Assembly (NCBI GenBank): GCA_903837605.1
Contig: CAILVF010000087.1
Location: 62,001-126,000 of the forward strand
Length of the DNA stretch: 64,000 nt
Source of the DNA: an uncultured Bacteroidales bacterium
GTDB lineage: Bacteria > Bacteroidota > Bacteroidia > Bacteroidales > FEN-979
Direction: 5' to 3'
Shown piece by piece: positions 34,331 through 43,619 of the stretch (position 1 is its first letter; each line of letters opens with the position of its first letter). The translations under genes and the position numbers were made by a program. Under the pieces are notes generated by a model, which was not told where the DNA came from, did no database searches, and saw only the letters and a program-made list of their open reading frames with translations.

Positions 34331-35266
34331 CTAACCAACAACGGTCCTTATCCCCAATGGTATAATATCAAATGTAAACGGGGTATGCCCAAGTGACTCC
34401 CCGTCGGTTTCCAGGTAAATACTGCCTGTTGAACGAATCCTGATCTGTTTTCCCCTGAATGTTTTGACTATGGGCAAATCAACAAGCGAACCGTCATAGA
34501 GTTTACGGGCATGCTGTATCACTATGTATTTAGGCGCTTTCTTGATCAGGGTAACATCGAGGAGCCCGTCATCCGGAATGGCAAAGGGCACTTGTTTCAT
34601 ACCCCCTCCGTTAAATTTACATATCCCAACATTCATCGAGAATATCTCCCCTTTGAAAACCATTTCCCCGTCCACTTCAATTACGGCTTCCATGAAATTA
34701 TACTGAAAAAGGCTGGCAAAGACAAAATAAAAATAGGTGAATGTGCCGCCCCTTCCTTTTTCTTTTAAAACATTTGTCTTTTTTGCCACCAGGGCGTCAT
34801 AGCCCAGTCCTGCAACGTTCATGAAATACCGGGTTTCGGGCTTGTCATGATGATAATGGATTACCTTTCCAACATCCTGTATAAAAGTCTTTCCATTCCT
34901 GAGGACTTCCAGGGCTTTTTTATAATCAAACGGAATATTGAACGACCTGCACCAGTCGTTTCCGGTGCCAACAGGTATCATCCCAAGGAGGATCTCCTTC
35001 GGATCTGCCACCTTCTGGGTGAAAATACCGTTCAGGACTTCATTCAGAGTTCCGTCACCTCCTACAACAGCGATCCGCCGGTAACCATTTTTTATACACT
35101 CGGCGCTCAGGTCGATAGCATGTCCGCGATGGGTTGTAAGGACCGTCTCATAAGAAATGCCCGACTCATTGATAAGCCTGGAAATCTTGGGCCAGTCACG
35201 GACTCCCTTCCTGCTTCCTGCATTAGGATTGACTATAAAAAACCATTTCGTTATATCTTCTGGCAT
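34331..35266 (-). CDS. Diacylglycerol/lipid kinase family protein
   Basis: 311 residues, cytosolic, with the DAGK catalytic signature: FFIVNPNAGSRKG at the N-terminus and RRIAVVGGDGTLNEVLNGIF (GGDGT ATP-binding loop) about residues 76-95. GMIPVGTGNDWCRSFNIP follows, then the C-terminal beta-sandwich with DDGLLDVTLI. It phosphorylates diacylglycerol or a related lipid. It is convergent with ispG, with 3 bases between stops. Confidence 0.92.
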   Translation of the reverse strand: MPEDITKWFFIVNPNAGSRKGVRDWPKISRLINESGISYETVLTTHRGHAIDLSAECIKNGYRRIAVVGGDGTLNEVLNGIFTQKVADPKEILLGMIPVGTGNDWCRSFNIPFDYKKALEVLRNGKTFIQDVGKVIHYHHDKPETRYFMNVAGLGYDALVAKKTNVLKEKGRGGTFTYFYFVFASLFQYNFMEAVIEVDGEMVFKGEIFSMNVGICKFNGGGMKQVPFAIPDDGLLDVTLIKKAPKYIVIQHARKLYDGSLVDLPIVKTFRGKQIRIRSTGSIYLETDGESLGHTPFTFDIIPLGIRTVVG

Positions 35267-35346
35267 AAAACCTGCAGGTCAATTTTTCAAACGGTCGGGC
35301 AAGTTAATTATTTTTTATTTTACCTTTATGGAATAATTGGATCCCT

Positions 35347-36003
35347 ATGTTTAAAATCCCGCTTACAGGCTTGCTGACCGCCGCTCTTTTTATTCTTTTT
35401 CTGAACGTTTACTCCCAGGAAAGGGACACGGCATCCAACACCTTAAAGTACTTTAATAAAACCGAGTTGGGGGTTTCGTTCGGGATAGGGTCCTACCCCA
35501 ACAATATATATAATGGAGTAGCATACAAATTAAAAAATGATGAGATCGTCGCCACACTGCAAACGGTCAATGGGATTATGTACAACAATCGCTGGCTGCT
35601 TGGCGTAAGTGTAGGTGTGGAGAAATGGAGATATGGTCTGTTCTGGCCGGTTTACGGTTACCTGGGATACAATTTCAAAAGGTCTGACAATACTTTCTTT
35701 GCTAATATTTACCTCGGCTATGCAATAGGCACAAGGTATTCGCACGGAGGAGGCGAATATGACCGTTCGTCCGTTGCCGAAGGCAAGGGGGCATTTGCAC
35801 TTATGATAGGTGTGGGCTATAAAATGAAAGTTTCAAAAAGCATTAAATTCGGTTACGAAATCTTCTATAAATACCAGGCGCTGAACACCAGTTACCAGAA
35901 TATTTATCAGAAGAGCGACACCTCGAAAGTTTTGAGCAGTACCGTCGATTATAAGCTGGGACTGCATTTTGCCGGTTTTAAGATCGCAATTTTTTTCCCC
36001 TGA
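35347..36003 (+). CDS. Outer-membrane beta-barrel protein of unknown function
   Basis: 218 residues. A signal peptide (LLTAALFILFLNVYS then QERD) is followed by alternating amphipathic strands with many aromatic residues: TELGVSFGIGSYPNN, WLLGVSVGVEKWRYGLFWPVYGYLGYNF, ANIYLGYAIGTRYSHGGGEY. The terminal strand ends in IAIFFP. An 8- to 10-stranded barrel is likely. It is flanked by genes on the opposite strand and no function is recognised. Confidence 0.72.
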   Translation: MFKIPLTGLLTAALFILFLNVYSQERDTASNTLKYFNKTELGVSFGIGSYPNNIYNGVAYKLKNDEIVATLQTVNGIMYNNRWLLGVSVGVEKWRYGLFWPVYGYLGYNFKRSDNTFFANIYLGYAIGTRYSHGGGEYDRSSVAEGKGAFALMIGVGYKMKVSKSIKFGYEIFYKYQALNTSYQNIYQKSDTSKVLSSTVDYKLGLHFAGFKIAIFFP

Positions 36004-36018
36004 TAAATTTACCTTTTT

Positions 36019-37677
36019 CTATATCCGGTCATACTCTTTCCTTCCGAACAGGAAGAAACAGTAGAAAAATGTAAAGAAAGTAACGCCCATCTGGGATTCC
36101 AGGGTGTCTTCGGTAAGCATTGACAGGGTCGCGATGATAAAAAATACCAGGAAAAAATAGTCGGTAATCCCTCTCAGCCTCCAGGCGGGATAAAACAATG
36201 CGATCATGAACCAGATGAATCCAAAAACACCAAACCCGACAAATATTGAAAGGAACTGGTTATGTGATCTCCAGCGCTGGTCGGGGGGCAGTTTGGAATT
36301 CATCCTCACATACTGTTGTTGAAAAGCTTCATTCATGTCACCTGTTCCCACCCCGGTAAGCCAGTGTTCGCTGATAATGCCAAACGAAGCTTTCCAGAAT
36401 TCTATTCTTTGCATCAGGGTATAACCTGTGGGATCTCCTGTTCGCTTGTACATTTCATACCCCCACAGCAGTTCATATATCCTTGAGCGCATGCTGAACT
36501 GATCGAGGAAAAGATAATTCGGCACCCCTCTTTCGATGGCCAGGATCTCTTCAGGGCTCAGTGCATTCACCCCGTCGGCATCTTTTCTCAGGTTTTTGGA
36601 GGTAAGAAAACGGATAAGCGTAAATGTGATCTTTTCGCCGTTGACGCCATTGCTGTCAAATGGTATTTTGCTTCTCAGGTTCCATGCATCCTTAAGCTCC
36701 CCGAACTGGCAGTATAGGTAAAGATAGTTCCCATTTTCGGTCATATCGCTTAACCTGTTATGCACATAAGGATTTCCCCTGGAAGAAAGGCTGTCGAGCC
36801 GGGTTTTGTCAACCGGCCTGACTGCATAAAAATCCCTGACAACTTTTTGCATATAGAACGCCATGCCCAGCGGAATCAGGATCATCGCGACGGCAAGCAG
36901 CACCTTCAGGCCTGGCCGTTTTTGCCTGAATACAAGTACAGGAAGGAGTATGATGGCCGTAAAGGCAAAAACGGCCAGGCCGGTAAACGACCTGCTTTTA
37001 AAAATATAAAAAATAAACCATGCTGAAACCAGGAGAAAAAGAACCTTGCTCCAGGCAGGAAATGAACGCCGGAAGATGAACCAGGCCATGATAAACAAGC
37101 CCAGTGCCAGTTCCAGGCCCAGGATTATATGGGAAACGTTTCTTGAAACATCCCTTATATCGATGTATTTCAGATGGTAGATTTTCCAGGAATACATCAG
37201 GGTGCCGATTACCAGTGCAAGCAGGAACAGGAAGATGTAAGAATTGAACAGGTTCCTGCTGACAGGTTTTGAAGTCCCCAGGAACAAAGGGATAAGAAAA
37301 ATCGGGGCCTTGGTCCTGAGGTCTTTCAGGGCATAATCAAAATCTGTTGTAAAGATCAGCCCGGCAATATGAAGCAGGTAAAGGGACAAAAACACAAGGG
37401 CGGGTTTGTTCCTGTAAAGATCCCTGAAACCCCTGCCAATGCCTTTGAAAAGATACATCAGGGCGCAGGGAAGTATTAATCCAATCCTGCCCGGCACTGA
37501 TTGCTTCTCAAGCAGCCTCCCTAAACCGGCGGTATCGAACCTTTGGAGTATCCATGATCCTGCAAGAACCATTTCCGACATGCTGATCACATACTTCGAA
37601 AACGGCAGCATGGAAATCAGCCCGGCAAGGGCTAACAGGAAGGAGAACCGGCAAAGATCAGCAAATGTTATTTTCAT
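36019..37677 (-). CDS. O-antigen ligase family protein
   Basis: 552 residues, about ten to twelve membrane helices. A large periplasmic loop (about residues 270-430) ends in the Wzy_C/WaaL-type motif WLTGVGTGDMNEAFQQQY, and SHNQFLSIFVGFGVFGFIWFMIALF follows, with the conserved His. Members ligate or polymerise surface glycans. It is the third gene of a run with a glycosyltransferase and a polysaccharide deacetylase, 6 bases after the latter, supporting a surface polysaccharide role. Confidence 0.87.
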   Translation of the reverse strand: MKITFADLCRFSFLLALAGLISMLPFSKYVISMSEMVLAGSWILQRFDTAGLGRLLEKQSVPGRIGLILPCALMYLFKGIGRGFRDLYRNKPALVFLSLYLLHIAGLIFTTDFDYALKDLRTKAPIFLIPLFLGTSKPVSRNLFNSYIFLFLLALVIGTLMYSWKIYHLKYIDIRDVSRNVSHIILGLELALGLFIMAWFIFRRSFPAWSKVLFLLVSAWFIFYIFKSRSFTGLAVFAFTAIILLPVLVFRQKRPGLKVLLAVAMILIPLGMAFYMQKVVRDFYAVRPVDKTRLDSLSSRGNPYVHNRLSDMTENGNYLYLYCQFGELKDAWNLRSKIPFDSNGVNGEKITFTLIRFLTSKNLRKDADGVNALSPEEILAIERGVPNYLFLDQFSMRSRIYELLWGYEMYKRTGDPTGYTLMQRIEFWKASFGIISEHWLTGVGTGDMNEAFQQQYVRMNSKLPPDQRWRSHNQFLSIFVGFGVFGFIWFMIALFYPAWRLRGITDYFFLVFFIIATLSMLTEDTLESQMGVTFFTFFYCFFLFGRKEYDRI

Positions 37678-37683
37678 GCTTTC

Positions 37684-38499
37684 TCAGGCAAAGATCTTGG
37701 CCCTGCCTTTCCTGAGTTTTGTTTTAAAAATAAAAAACGAATCCGTCCCCTTGATGTCAATCCTCTTCACCTCATACTTCTGTGCTAAAGGAAAAGGATT
37801 TATCCGGTTCCCGATACGGAACGCAAATTCAATTCCCGATTCACTCAACACTCCGAACATCTCCTTTTTAAATATAAGGTCTTTCTTCGGGTAAGAACCG
37901 TACGGATAAGCCAGGGCGCTGAAATAAGGGATCTTGTAATATTCGAGCGACTGCCTGCAGTTTTTCAGGTCTTCCCGTATATCATCGGCGTTCATCTCAT
38001 TGTAAGAACGGTGGAGGAACGAATGCAGCCCTAATTCTATATGCGGATTTCGGGATACTTTTTGCAGGGATTCGGCTGACATAACAGGAACGCCACCATC
38101 ATCCCAAAGGTTGGATTTCCCTATAAAAGCCACTGGCACAAACACAACGGCAGAGAAACCATACCGTTCAAGAAGGGGAATAAGCTTGTTCTCCAGGCTC
38201 ACATACGAATCATCGAAAGTCAGTAAAAATGAGCGTTTTGGAAGCTTTCCCCCTGTATTCATCAGGACCGACAACTGGTTCAGCGATATACTGTTGTACC
38301 CTTTCTCCTTCAGGTACATGAACTGAAGTTCCAGTTCGTTATAAGGAATGTTCAGCCCATCGGCCTTCCCTTCAGAAATATTGTGATACATCAGCACGGG
38401 CAGGCCTTTCTTTGGAGGGATCAGCAGGCTGTATTCTATGGTCAGGTAAACAAGCGCCAGGAAAAATAAAACCGGTATAATAATTTCCAGTAAGGTCAT
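37684..38499 (-). CDS. Polysaccharide deacetylase family protein
   Basis: 271 residues with one N-terminal membrane anchor (LLEIIIPVLFFLALVYLTIEYSLL). The NodB-type carbohydrate esterase 4 domain has PVLMYHNIS, SFLLTFDDSY (the metal-binding Asp pair), GLHSFLHRSYN (metal His) and LAYPYGSYPKKDL. It removes N-acetyl groups from a cell-envelope polysaccharide. It overlaps the glycosyltransferase gene by 4 bases. Confidence 0.9.
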   Translation of the reverse strand: MTLLEIIIPVLFFLALVYLTIEYSLLIPPKKGLPVLMYHNISEGKADGLNIPYNELELQFMYLKEKGYNSISLNQLSVLMNTGGKLPKRSFLLTFDDSYVSLENKLIPLLERYGFSAVVFVPVAFIGKSNLWDDGGVPVMSAESLQKVSRNPHIELGLHSFLHRSYNEMNADDIREDLKNCRQSLEYYKIPYFSALAYPYGSYPKKDLIFKKEMFGVLSESGIEFAFRIGNRINPFPLAQKYEVKRIDIKGTDSFFIFKTKLRKGRAKIFA

Positions 38500-39251
38500 T
38501 TTGTTTTCTGTAGTTCGACGGTTTTCACTATTTTCAAAGTGGTATAGAAAGCCGCAAGATAAGACCAGACAAAGCCCGGATAACCGTCCAGAATACCTCC
38601 CTTAAGAAAATAATAGATAAAGAAGCTGAGAGGAAACTTAAACGCAGCGGAAAATCCGGAATATCTTTTACCCCTTTTCGTAAGTTCTTCTGCCGCCTGT
38701 GATGTATAGATGTTTATCTTTTCAAGGTGATGGCTGATGTCCCTGTAAGAATAATGCAATATGCGGTTTGTAAGTTTGCCTGCAATCCCGTCACATACAA
38801 TGCCTTCATGAACAGCAGTTGTGGTAAATCTTCCTTTGCTGCGGTTGAACAGCCTGAGATGCATTTCATGGCCAAGCCCGCTATGCTTCATTATCCTTCC
38901 CAGATAGACCAGTGAGAAGGGTATTGAATAAGCATCGTACTTCAGACCCCCCGGTCCTGACATCCCGGCAAGTTCTTTCTGAAGCCCTGGGGTAAGAACC
39001 TCATCTGCATCTACCGAGAGCACCCAGTCATTGACAGCATGGTCAACAGCAAATTGTTTCTGGCTTCCGTAACCGTCAAATTCCCTGGTAAACACCCGGC
39101 ATCCCTGCTCACGGCAAATCTCGGCCGTGCGGTCTGTTGACCCGGAATCCACTACCACTATTTCGGCAGCAAATGATTTCAGCGAATCGAGGCAGCGCCT
39201 GATCTTATCCTCTTCGTTTCTTGCTATAATGACTGCTGAAATCGATGGCAT
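38496..39251 (-). CDS. Family 2 glycosyltransferase (lipopolysaccharide core type)
   Basis: 251 residues with a GT-A fold: ISAVIIARNEEDKIRRCLDSL, VVVDSGSTDRTAEIC and WVLSVDADEVLTPGLQ (DxD-like). It resembles WaaE/KdtX-type transferases that act on the LPS core. The C-terminal region has a membrane-associated amphipathic stretch (FKFPLSFFIYYFLKGG). It is first in a glycosyltransferase-deacetylase-ligase run and 4 bases downstream of the nitrilase-family gene. Confidence 0.9.
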   Translation of the reverse strand: MPSISAVIIARNEEDKIRRCLDSLKSFAAEIVVVDSGSTDRTAEICREQGCRVFTREFDGYGSQKQFAVDHAVNDWVLSVDADEVLTPGLQKELAGMSGPGGLKYDAYSIPFSLVYLGRIMKHSGLGHEMHLRLFNRSKGRFTTTAVHEGIVCDGIAGKLTNRILHYSYRDISHHLEKINIYTSQAAEELTKRGKRYSGFSAAFKFPLSFFIYYFLKGGILDGYPGFVWSYLAAFYTTLKIVKTVELQKTK

Positions 39252-39255
39252 ATAA

Positions 39256-40050
39256 CTAAAGTTCTATTTTAAACCTGTCCCAGTCCATTCCAACTGTAAA
39301 AGATCCCCTGTATACTTCAAGGTCCTGCTTTGAAAGTGTAACAATATTCACCGCCTCTTCCCCCGGGGGTGCTGACGAGAGAATATTCCCTTTGCTGTCA
39401 ACAGCCATTGAATCTCCCGAATGAAATGTGCCGTGACCGTCTTCCCCTATCCTGTTAACCCCGATACAGTAAACCTGGTTCTCCATGGCACGGGCGGCAA
39501 GAAGTGTTTTCCATACATGCGAGCGGCTTGCAGGCCAGTTGGCCACATACACAAGTACATCATATTCGTACTTGTCGTCAGTATACGAATTCTTGCTCCA
39601 TACCGGGAACCTGAGGTCATAACATACAAGGGGGCGTATATTCCAGCCTTTTACTTTCACAACCAGCCTTTGACCCCCCCCGCTGATGATCCTGTATTCT
39701 TCGCTTAAACGGAACAAATGCCGTTTATCGTACATTTCCACTTTCCCTCCGGGATGGACAGCAACAAGGCGGTTGAAAAATCCCTCTCCGGTTTTTACAA
39801 GAAGACTTCCAATGATGACAGCATCGAGATCCCCTGCTTTTTTCAGGAGATAGGCGACTCCTTCACCCTCCATACCCTCTGCAAAGGCTTCAGGGTTGAT
39901 CGAGAACCCGGTATTGAACATCTCGGGCAGGATGATCAGGTCGGCCTTTTCATTCAATTTTGCAAAATGCCCATCGAAACGTTTCAGGTTAGCGGTTTTG
40001 TCTTCCCAGCTAAGCCCGGTCTGAATATAGGCCACTCTTAAATCAGGCAT
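39256..40050 (-). CDS. Nitrilase-superfamily amidohydrolase (omega-amidase-like)
   Basis: 264 residues from the ATG at 40050 ([18 protein letters not shown]). The longer open frame to 40365 runs across the pgk promoter and start and is not believed. The catalytic triad of the family is visible: Glu in [13 protein letters not shown], Lys in [10 protein letters not shown], and Cys in [15 protein letters not shown]. Omega-amidases hydrolyse alpha-ketoglutaramate and similar amides; other small amides are possible. It is divergent from pgk. Confidence 0.9.
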   Translation of the reverse strand: MPDLRVAYIQTGLSWEDKTANLKRFDGHFAKLNEKADLIILPEMFNTGFSINPEAFAEGMEGEGVAYLLKKAGDLDAVIIGSLLVKTGEGFFNRLVAVHPGGKVEMYDKRHLFRLSEEYRIISGGGQRLVVKVKGWNIRPLVCYDLRFPVWSKNSYTDDKYEYDVLVYVANWPASRSHVWKTLLAARAMENQVYCIGVNRIGEDGHGTFHSGDSMAVDSKGNILSSAPPGEEAVNIVTLSKQDLEVYRGSFTVGMDWDRFKIEL

Positions 40051-40111
40051 GAAGAATTGATTGAATTTCAGGGTAAAATTAAAAAGATATGCATTGTGCG
40101 GGGTAAAAATT

Positions 40112-40119
40112 TTAATTTT
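40112..40119 (+). promoter_or_regulatory. -7 promoter element of pgk
   Basis: TAATTTTG matches TAnnTTTG, 24 bases before the pgk ATG at 40144. ATTG 16 bases upstream (40092-40095) may serve as the -33 box. Confidence 0.5.
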
Positions 40120-40143
40120 GCCGGAGTTTATAAAACTAATACT

Positions 40144-41334
40144 ATGAAAACTATTGATGATTTTAATTTTGCTGGTAAACGGGCGCTGATCAGGGTCGAT
40201 TTCAATGTTCCCCTTGATGCCCAGTATAATATAACAGACGGGACAAGGATAGATGCTACTATCCCCACGATCAACAAGATCCTGAGCGGGGGAGGTTCGG
40301 TTATTCTCATGTCGCATCTTGGCAGGCCTAAAGGCGGCCCGGAAGAAAAATTTTCCCTGAAGCATATCCTTCCTTATTTGTCGGATAAACTGAAACGCCC
40401 GGTCCAGTTTGCCGATGACTGCATCGGTGAATCGGCTCTTACGCTTTCAGCGGCCCTTAAACCTGGAGAGGTTCTTCTTCTCGAGAACCTGAGGTTCTAC
40501 AAGGAAGAGGAAAAAGGTGACGAGGCCTTCGCAGGCAAACTCGCCAAACTGGGCGACATGTATGTGAATGATGCTTTCGGTACAGCCCACCGTGCACATG
40601 CTTCCACAGCCATCATCGCCAAATTCTTCCCTGAAACGAAAATGTTCGGGTATGTTATGAGTAGCGAAATCCTTAACCTGGATAAATGTGTAAAGGATGC
40701 AAAGCGACCCTTTACAGCCATTCTTGGCGGTGCAAAGGTTTCAACCAAAATTGAGATCATCAATCACCTGATGGACAAAGTCGACAACCTGATCATTGGC
40801 GGCGGCATGATGTTCACATTTATCAGGGCCCTCGGCGGGGAAACAGGAGCCTCCCTCGTTGAAGACGAATACATAGAACTTGCAAAGAACATCATTGAAG
40901 GCGCCAAATCGCTCGGAGTGAACCTTTATATTCCTCCGGATGCCATTATTGCCGATGCTTTTTCCAACGACGCCAATAAAAAACTGGCCAGCGCTTATGA
41001 TATCCCGTTACCATGGCTCGGCCTTGACATCGGACCTTCATCTATCGCGAAATTCCGTCATGTCATTGAAAAATCCTCCACCATCTTATGGAATGGCCCG
41101 ATGGGTGTTTTTGAGATGACTAATTATGAAGAAGGTACCAAAAGCATTGCGCTGGCCATCGCTGAGGCTACTGCGAATGGTTCATTTTCACTCGTTGGCG
41201 GAGGGGATTCCGTGGCTGCCGTAAATAAATACGAACTGGCCGACAAAGTCAGTTATGTATCTACAGGCGGCGGTGCCATGCTGGAATACATTGAAGGAAA
41301 GGAATTACCCGGCATCAAAGCCATTCTGGATTAA
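40144..41334 (+). CDS. pgk: Phosphoglycerate kinase
   Basis: 396 residues from the ATG at 40144 ([25 protein letters not shown]). An upstream extension in frame (40057) reads through the promoter and is rejected. It has [16 protein letters not shown], the hinge region, [11 protein letters not shown], the nucleotide-site WNGPMGVFE and the terminal VGGGDSVAA...[10 protein letters not shown]. It makes ATP from 1,3-bisphosphoglycerate in glycolysis. It stands alone, convergent with cvpA. Confidence 0.97.
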   Translation: MKTIDDFNFAGKRALIRVDFNVPLDAQYNITDGTRIDATIPTINKILSGGGSVILMSHLGRPKGGPEEKFSLKHILPYLSDKLKRPVQFADDCIGESALTLSAALKPGEVLLLENLRFYKEEEKGDEAFAGKLAKLGDMYVNDAFGTAHRAHASTAIIAKFFPETKMFGYVMSSEILNLDKCVKDAKRPFTAILGGAKVSTKIEIINHLMDKVDNLIIGGGMMFTFIRALGGETGASLVEDEYIELAKNIIEGAKSLGVNLYIPPDAIIADAFSNDANKKLASAYDIPLPWLGLDIGPSSIAKFRHVIEKSSTILWNGPMGVFEMTNYEEGTKSIALAIAEATANGSFSLVGGGDSVAAVNKYELADKVSYVSTGGGAMLEYIEGKELPGIKAILD

Positions 41335-41345
41335 AGACTCCTTTT

Positions 41346-41876
41346 TTACCTGGAATTTCCGGGCTTCATCTCATCATTCAGAAACGGGAAATGAATATTT
41401 GTTCCCAGTCCTGACATTATCTTAGGAAAGACCTGCTCGACGGTAATCATTGTCAGGGACCCTTTGCGGTCTTCAGCCGTGATCCATTTCTGCTTTTTAT
41501 CTATGGCAAAGAGGATGAACAGTATGATGCTTGCAAGGACAACCCCTTTTACCAGCCCAAGTATTGCGCCGGCCAGTTTGTTTAGGAACCCCATACCGAC
41601 AAGATCCACGATCTTTTCCATCACTTTGGCCACCATCAGTACCAGGATGACCACGACAAGGAAAGTAAGCGTGAATGAAAGAATCGGAAGCCAGGTCCTG
41701 GAAGGATGAAAATTGTCCTGCAGCAAGGCCTGTATGAAGTTTGAAAAATGGACCGCGAGATAAATCCCGAGGATGAGCGCGGCCAGTGAAGCCAGGCTGA
41801 TGATAAAACCTTTCCGGAAACCGTTTATTACAAACAAGGCCAGGAAGCCCAGGATAAGAACATCAAAAAAATTCAT
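41346..41876 (-). CDS. cvpA: CvpA family membrane protein
   Basis: 176 residues, four membrane helices, with the CvpA family start FDVLILGFLALFVINGFRKGFIISLASLAALILGIYLAVHF. A C-terminal soluble tail of about 30 residues follows. CvpA proteins are linked to colicin V production and envelope integrity, but the biochemical role is unclear. It overlaps the MlaF-like gene by 4 bases. Confidence 0.88.
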   Translation of the reverse strand: MNFFDVLILGFLALFVINGFRKGFIISLASLAALILGIYLAVHFSNFIQALLQDNFHPSRTWLPILSFTLTFLVVVILVLMVAKVMEKIVDLVGMGFLNKLAGAILGLVKGVVLASIILFILFAIDKKQKWITAEDRKGSLTMITVEQVFPKIMSGLGTNIHFPFLNDEMKPGNSR

Positions 41877-42619
41877 TTTCTAAGTCTTTTGGTTAACTCT
41901 GTCCCGAATACAAAATCATTCAATTCCTTATTCCCCATATGGAGGATCTCCTCCTTGTTGCCCGACCACCATATCTGGCCCTGGTAGATGAATTCAATGG
42001 AATCCCCGATTGAAAGGACTGAATTCATATCATGGGTATTGACAATGGTCGTAATGCCGTATTCATAGGTAAGCTCCTGGATCAGCAGGTCGATCACATT
42101 GGAAGTCTGCGGATCGAGGCCTGAATTCGGCTCATCGCAGAACAGGTATTTCGGATTCATGACTATCGCCCTTGCAATTGCAACACGCTTTTTCATCCCC
42201 CCGCTCAGTTCCGAAGGCATCAGCTTATTCCTGTTTTCAAGGTTGACCCGTTTCAGCACGAAATTCACTCTCTCAATTTTTTCCTCTGCTGATTTTTTAG
42301 TGAACATGTTCAGCGGGAACATTACGTTACCTTCGACGGTCAATGAATCAAATAATGCGGCGCCCTGGAACAGCATTCCGAGTTCCTGGCGGATCTCCTT
42401 TCTCTGTTCAATATTCATGGCCGAGAAGTTCCTGCTGTCATAAAGCACCTGGCCGCTGTCGACTTCAAACAAGCCCACCAGGCATTTCATTAAAACGGTC
42501 TTGCCCGACCCGCTCTGGCCGATGATAAGGTTGGTCTTCCCGGGATGGAATGTACATGAGACATCCCGGAGCACGTGGTTGTCGCCGAAAAACTTGTTGA
42601 TGTTCCTTCCTTCTATCAT
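41873..42619 (-). CDS. mlaF: ABC transporter ATP-binding protein, MlaF type
   Basis: 248 residues. Walker A is LIIGQSGSGKTVLMKCL, the signature LSGGMKKRVAIARAI and Walker B YLFCDEPNSGLDP, followed by the H-loop VNTHDMNS. It pairs with the MlaE-like permease (4-base overlap) for phospholipid traffic across the envelope. No MlaD-type MCE gene is adjacent here, so that component is encoded elsewhere. Confidence 0.93.
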   Translation of the reverse strand: MIEGRNINKFFGDNHVLRDVSCTFHPGKTNLIIGQSGSGKTVLMKCLVGLFEVDSGQVLYDSRNFSAMNIEQRKEIRQELGMLFQGAALFDSLTVEGNVMFPLNMFTKKSAEEKIERVNFVLKRVNLENRNKLMPSELSGGMKKRVAIARAIVMNPKYLFCDEPNSGLDPQTSNVIDLLIQELTYEYGITTIVNTHDMNSVLSIGDSIEFIYQGQIWWSGNKEEILHMGNKELNDFVFGTELTKRLRK

Positions 42620-43359
42620 CCCAGCAGGAGTTGAGTGAGCACAAGGTTGAACAGGATGATTACGATACTGCTGACCACCACCGCTTTGGTACTGGCCTGC
42701 CCTACTTCAAGGGCTCCTCCCTGGGTCTGGTAACCGAAAAATCCGGAAACCGTGGCGATGATGAAAGCGAAAAAGATCGTCTTCGTGAGGGCATAAAAAA
42801 TCGTGAAGGCCTCAAAATCAATCCGGATCCCGTGAATGTAGTCATGCATGCTCACCAGTTTCGAAAACATCATGGCAGCCCCTCCGCCAATAATTCCAAG
42901 CCACATGCTGAACACAATAAGCACCGGGTATATCAGGACGGAAGCAACAACCTTTGGAAAAATAAGGTAGTTGGCCGAATTTACCCCCATGATCTCGAGG
43001 GCGTCGATCTGCTCGGTAACCCTCATGGTGCCTATCTGCGAGGCTATGCGCGACCCGACTTTGCCGGCCAGGATAAGACAGATTACCGTGGGGGAAAACT
43101 CGAGGATGATCGATTGCCGGGTGGTGAACCCAACCATCGACATAGGGATAAGGGGGCTGTCGATATTATATGCCGTCTGAATGGCAACGACTGCGCCCAT
43201 GAATACTGAAATGAAGGCTACTATGCCCAAAGAATCCAGCCCCAGCTGGTCGATCTCAAAAAAAAGCTGCTGCCAGAACAGCTTGCCTTTCTGGGGCTTT
43301 GTGAGAACGCGCCGCATCAGCAGCACGTAACTTCCTAGGGTTGAGAGGGGTCTTAACAT
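42616..43359 (-). CDS. mlaE: ABC transporter permease, MlaE type
   Basis: 247 residues, five or six membrane helices. MlaE core motifs: EIDQLGLDSLGIVAFISVFMGAVVAIQTAYN, and ILAGKVGSRIASQIGTMRVTEQIDALEIMGVNSANYLIFPKVVA with the conserved EQIDAL. It works with MlaF to move phospholipids between membranes. It is first in a mlaE-mlaF-cvpA operon with 4-base overlaps. Confidence 0.94.
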   Translation of the reverse strand: MLRPLSTLGSYVLLMRRVLTKPQKGKLFWQQLFFEIDQLGLDSLGIVAFISVFMGAVVAIQTAYNIDSPLIPMSMVGFTTRQSIILEFSPTVICLILAGKVGSRIASQIGTMRVTEQIDALEIMGVNSANYLIFPKVVASVLIYPVLIVFSMWLGIIGGGAAMMFSKLVSMHDYIHGIRIDFEAFTIFYALTKTIFFAFIIATVSGFFGYQTQGGALEVGQASTKAVVVSSIVIILFNLVLTQLLLG

Positions 43360-43439
43360 AATTCCACTGCTAAGATACCATTTTTATTAAAATTAACGTT
43401 TTAATGGAGAATCTGGTATTTTTATACTGTTGATAAACT

Positions 43440-43619
43440 ATGCGGAAGTTTTTTATTCGGTGGTGGTTTTTCCTGATCTTTGCAGCGGTGCTCATCGTTG
43501 CGGCTTCTTCCTGTTCATCCCAGCGATACCCATCCCGTTCAAAACAAAAACATCCGAAAAATTGCAACTGCCCTTCATTCGGCTATTTGAAAGCAAGGCC
43601 GACAACCTTTACCTGCTGA
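43440..43619 (+). CDS. Small lipoprotein (59 aa) overlapping the SprT-like gene
   Basis: ATG at 43440, stop TGA at 43617-43619. The 59-residue product starts MRKFFIRWWFFLIFAAVLIVA and has a lipobox-like ASSC, then a basic Ser/Arg/Lys/His stretch and a cysteine pair (KNCNCPSFGYL). It overlaps the SprT-like frame by up to 58 bases in another frame. The signal peptide, lipobox and Cys-x-Cys-Pro tail suggest a real short gene of the kind often missed. The function is unknown. Confidence 0.6.
   Translation: MRKFFIRWWFFLIFAAVLIVAASSCSSQRYPSRSKQKHPKNCNCPSFGYLKARPTTFTC

Noticed and set aside
40057-40143. N-terminal extension of pgk by 29 residues
   Set aside because: It covers the predicted -7 box and does not match the conserved start of phosphoglycerate kinase at [19 protein letters not shown].
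40051-40365. N-terminal extension of the nitrilase-family gene
   Set aside because: It reads antisense through the pgk promoter and first codons. The family start [12 protein letters not shown] is at 40050.
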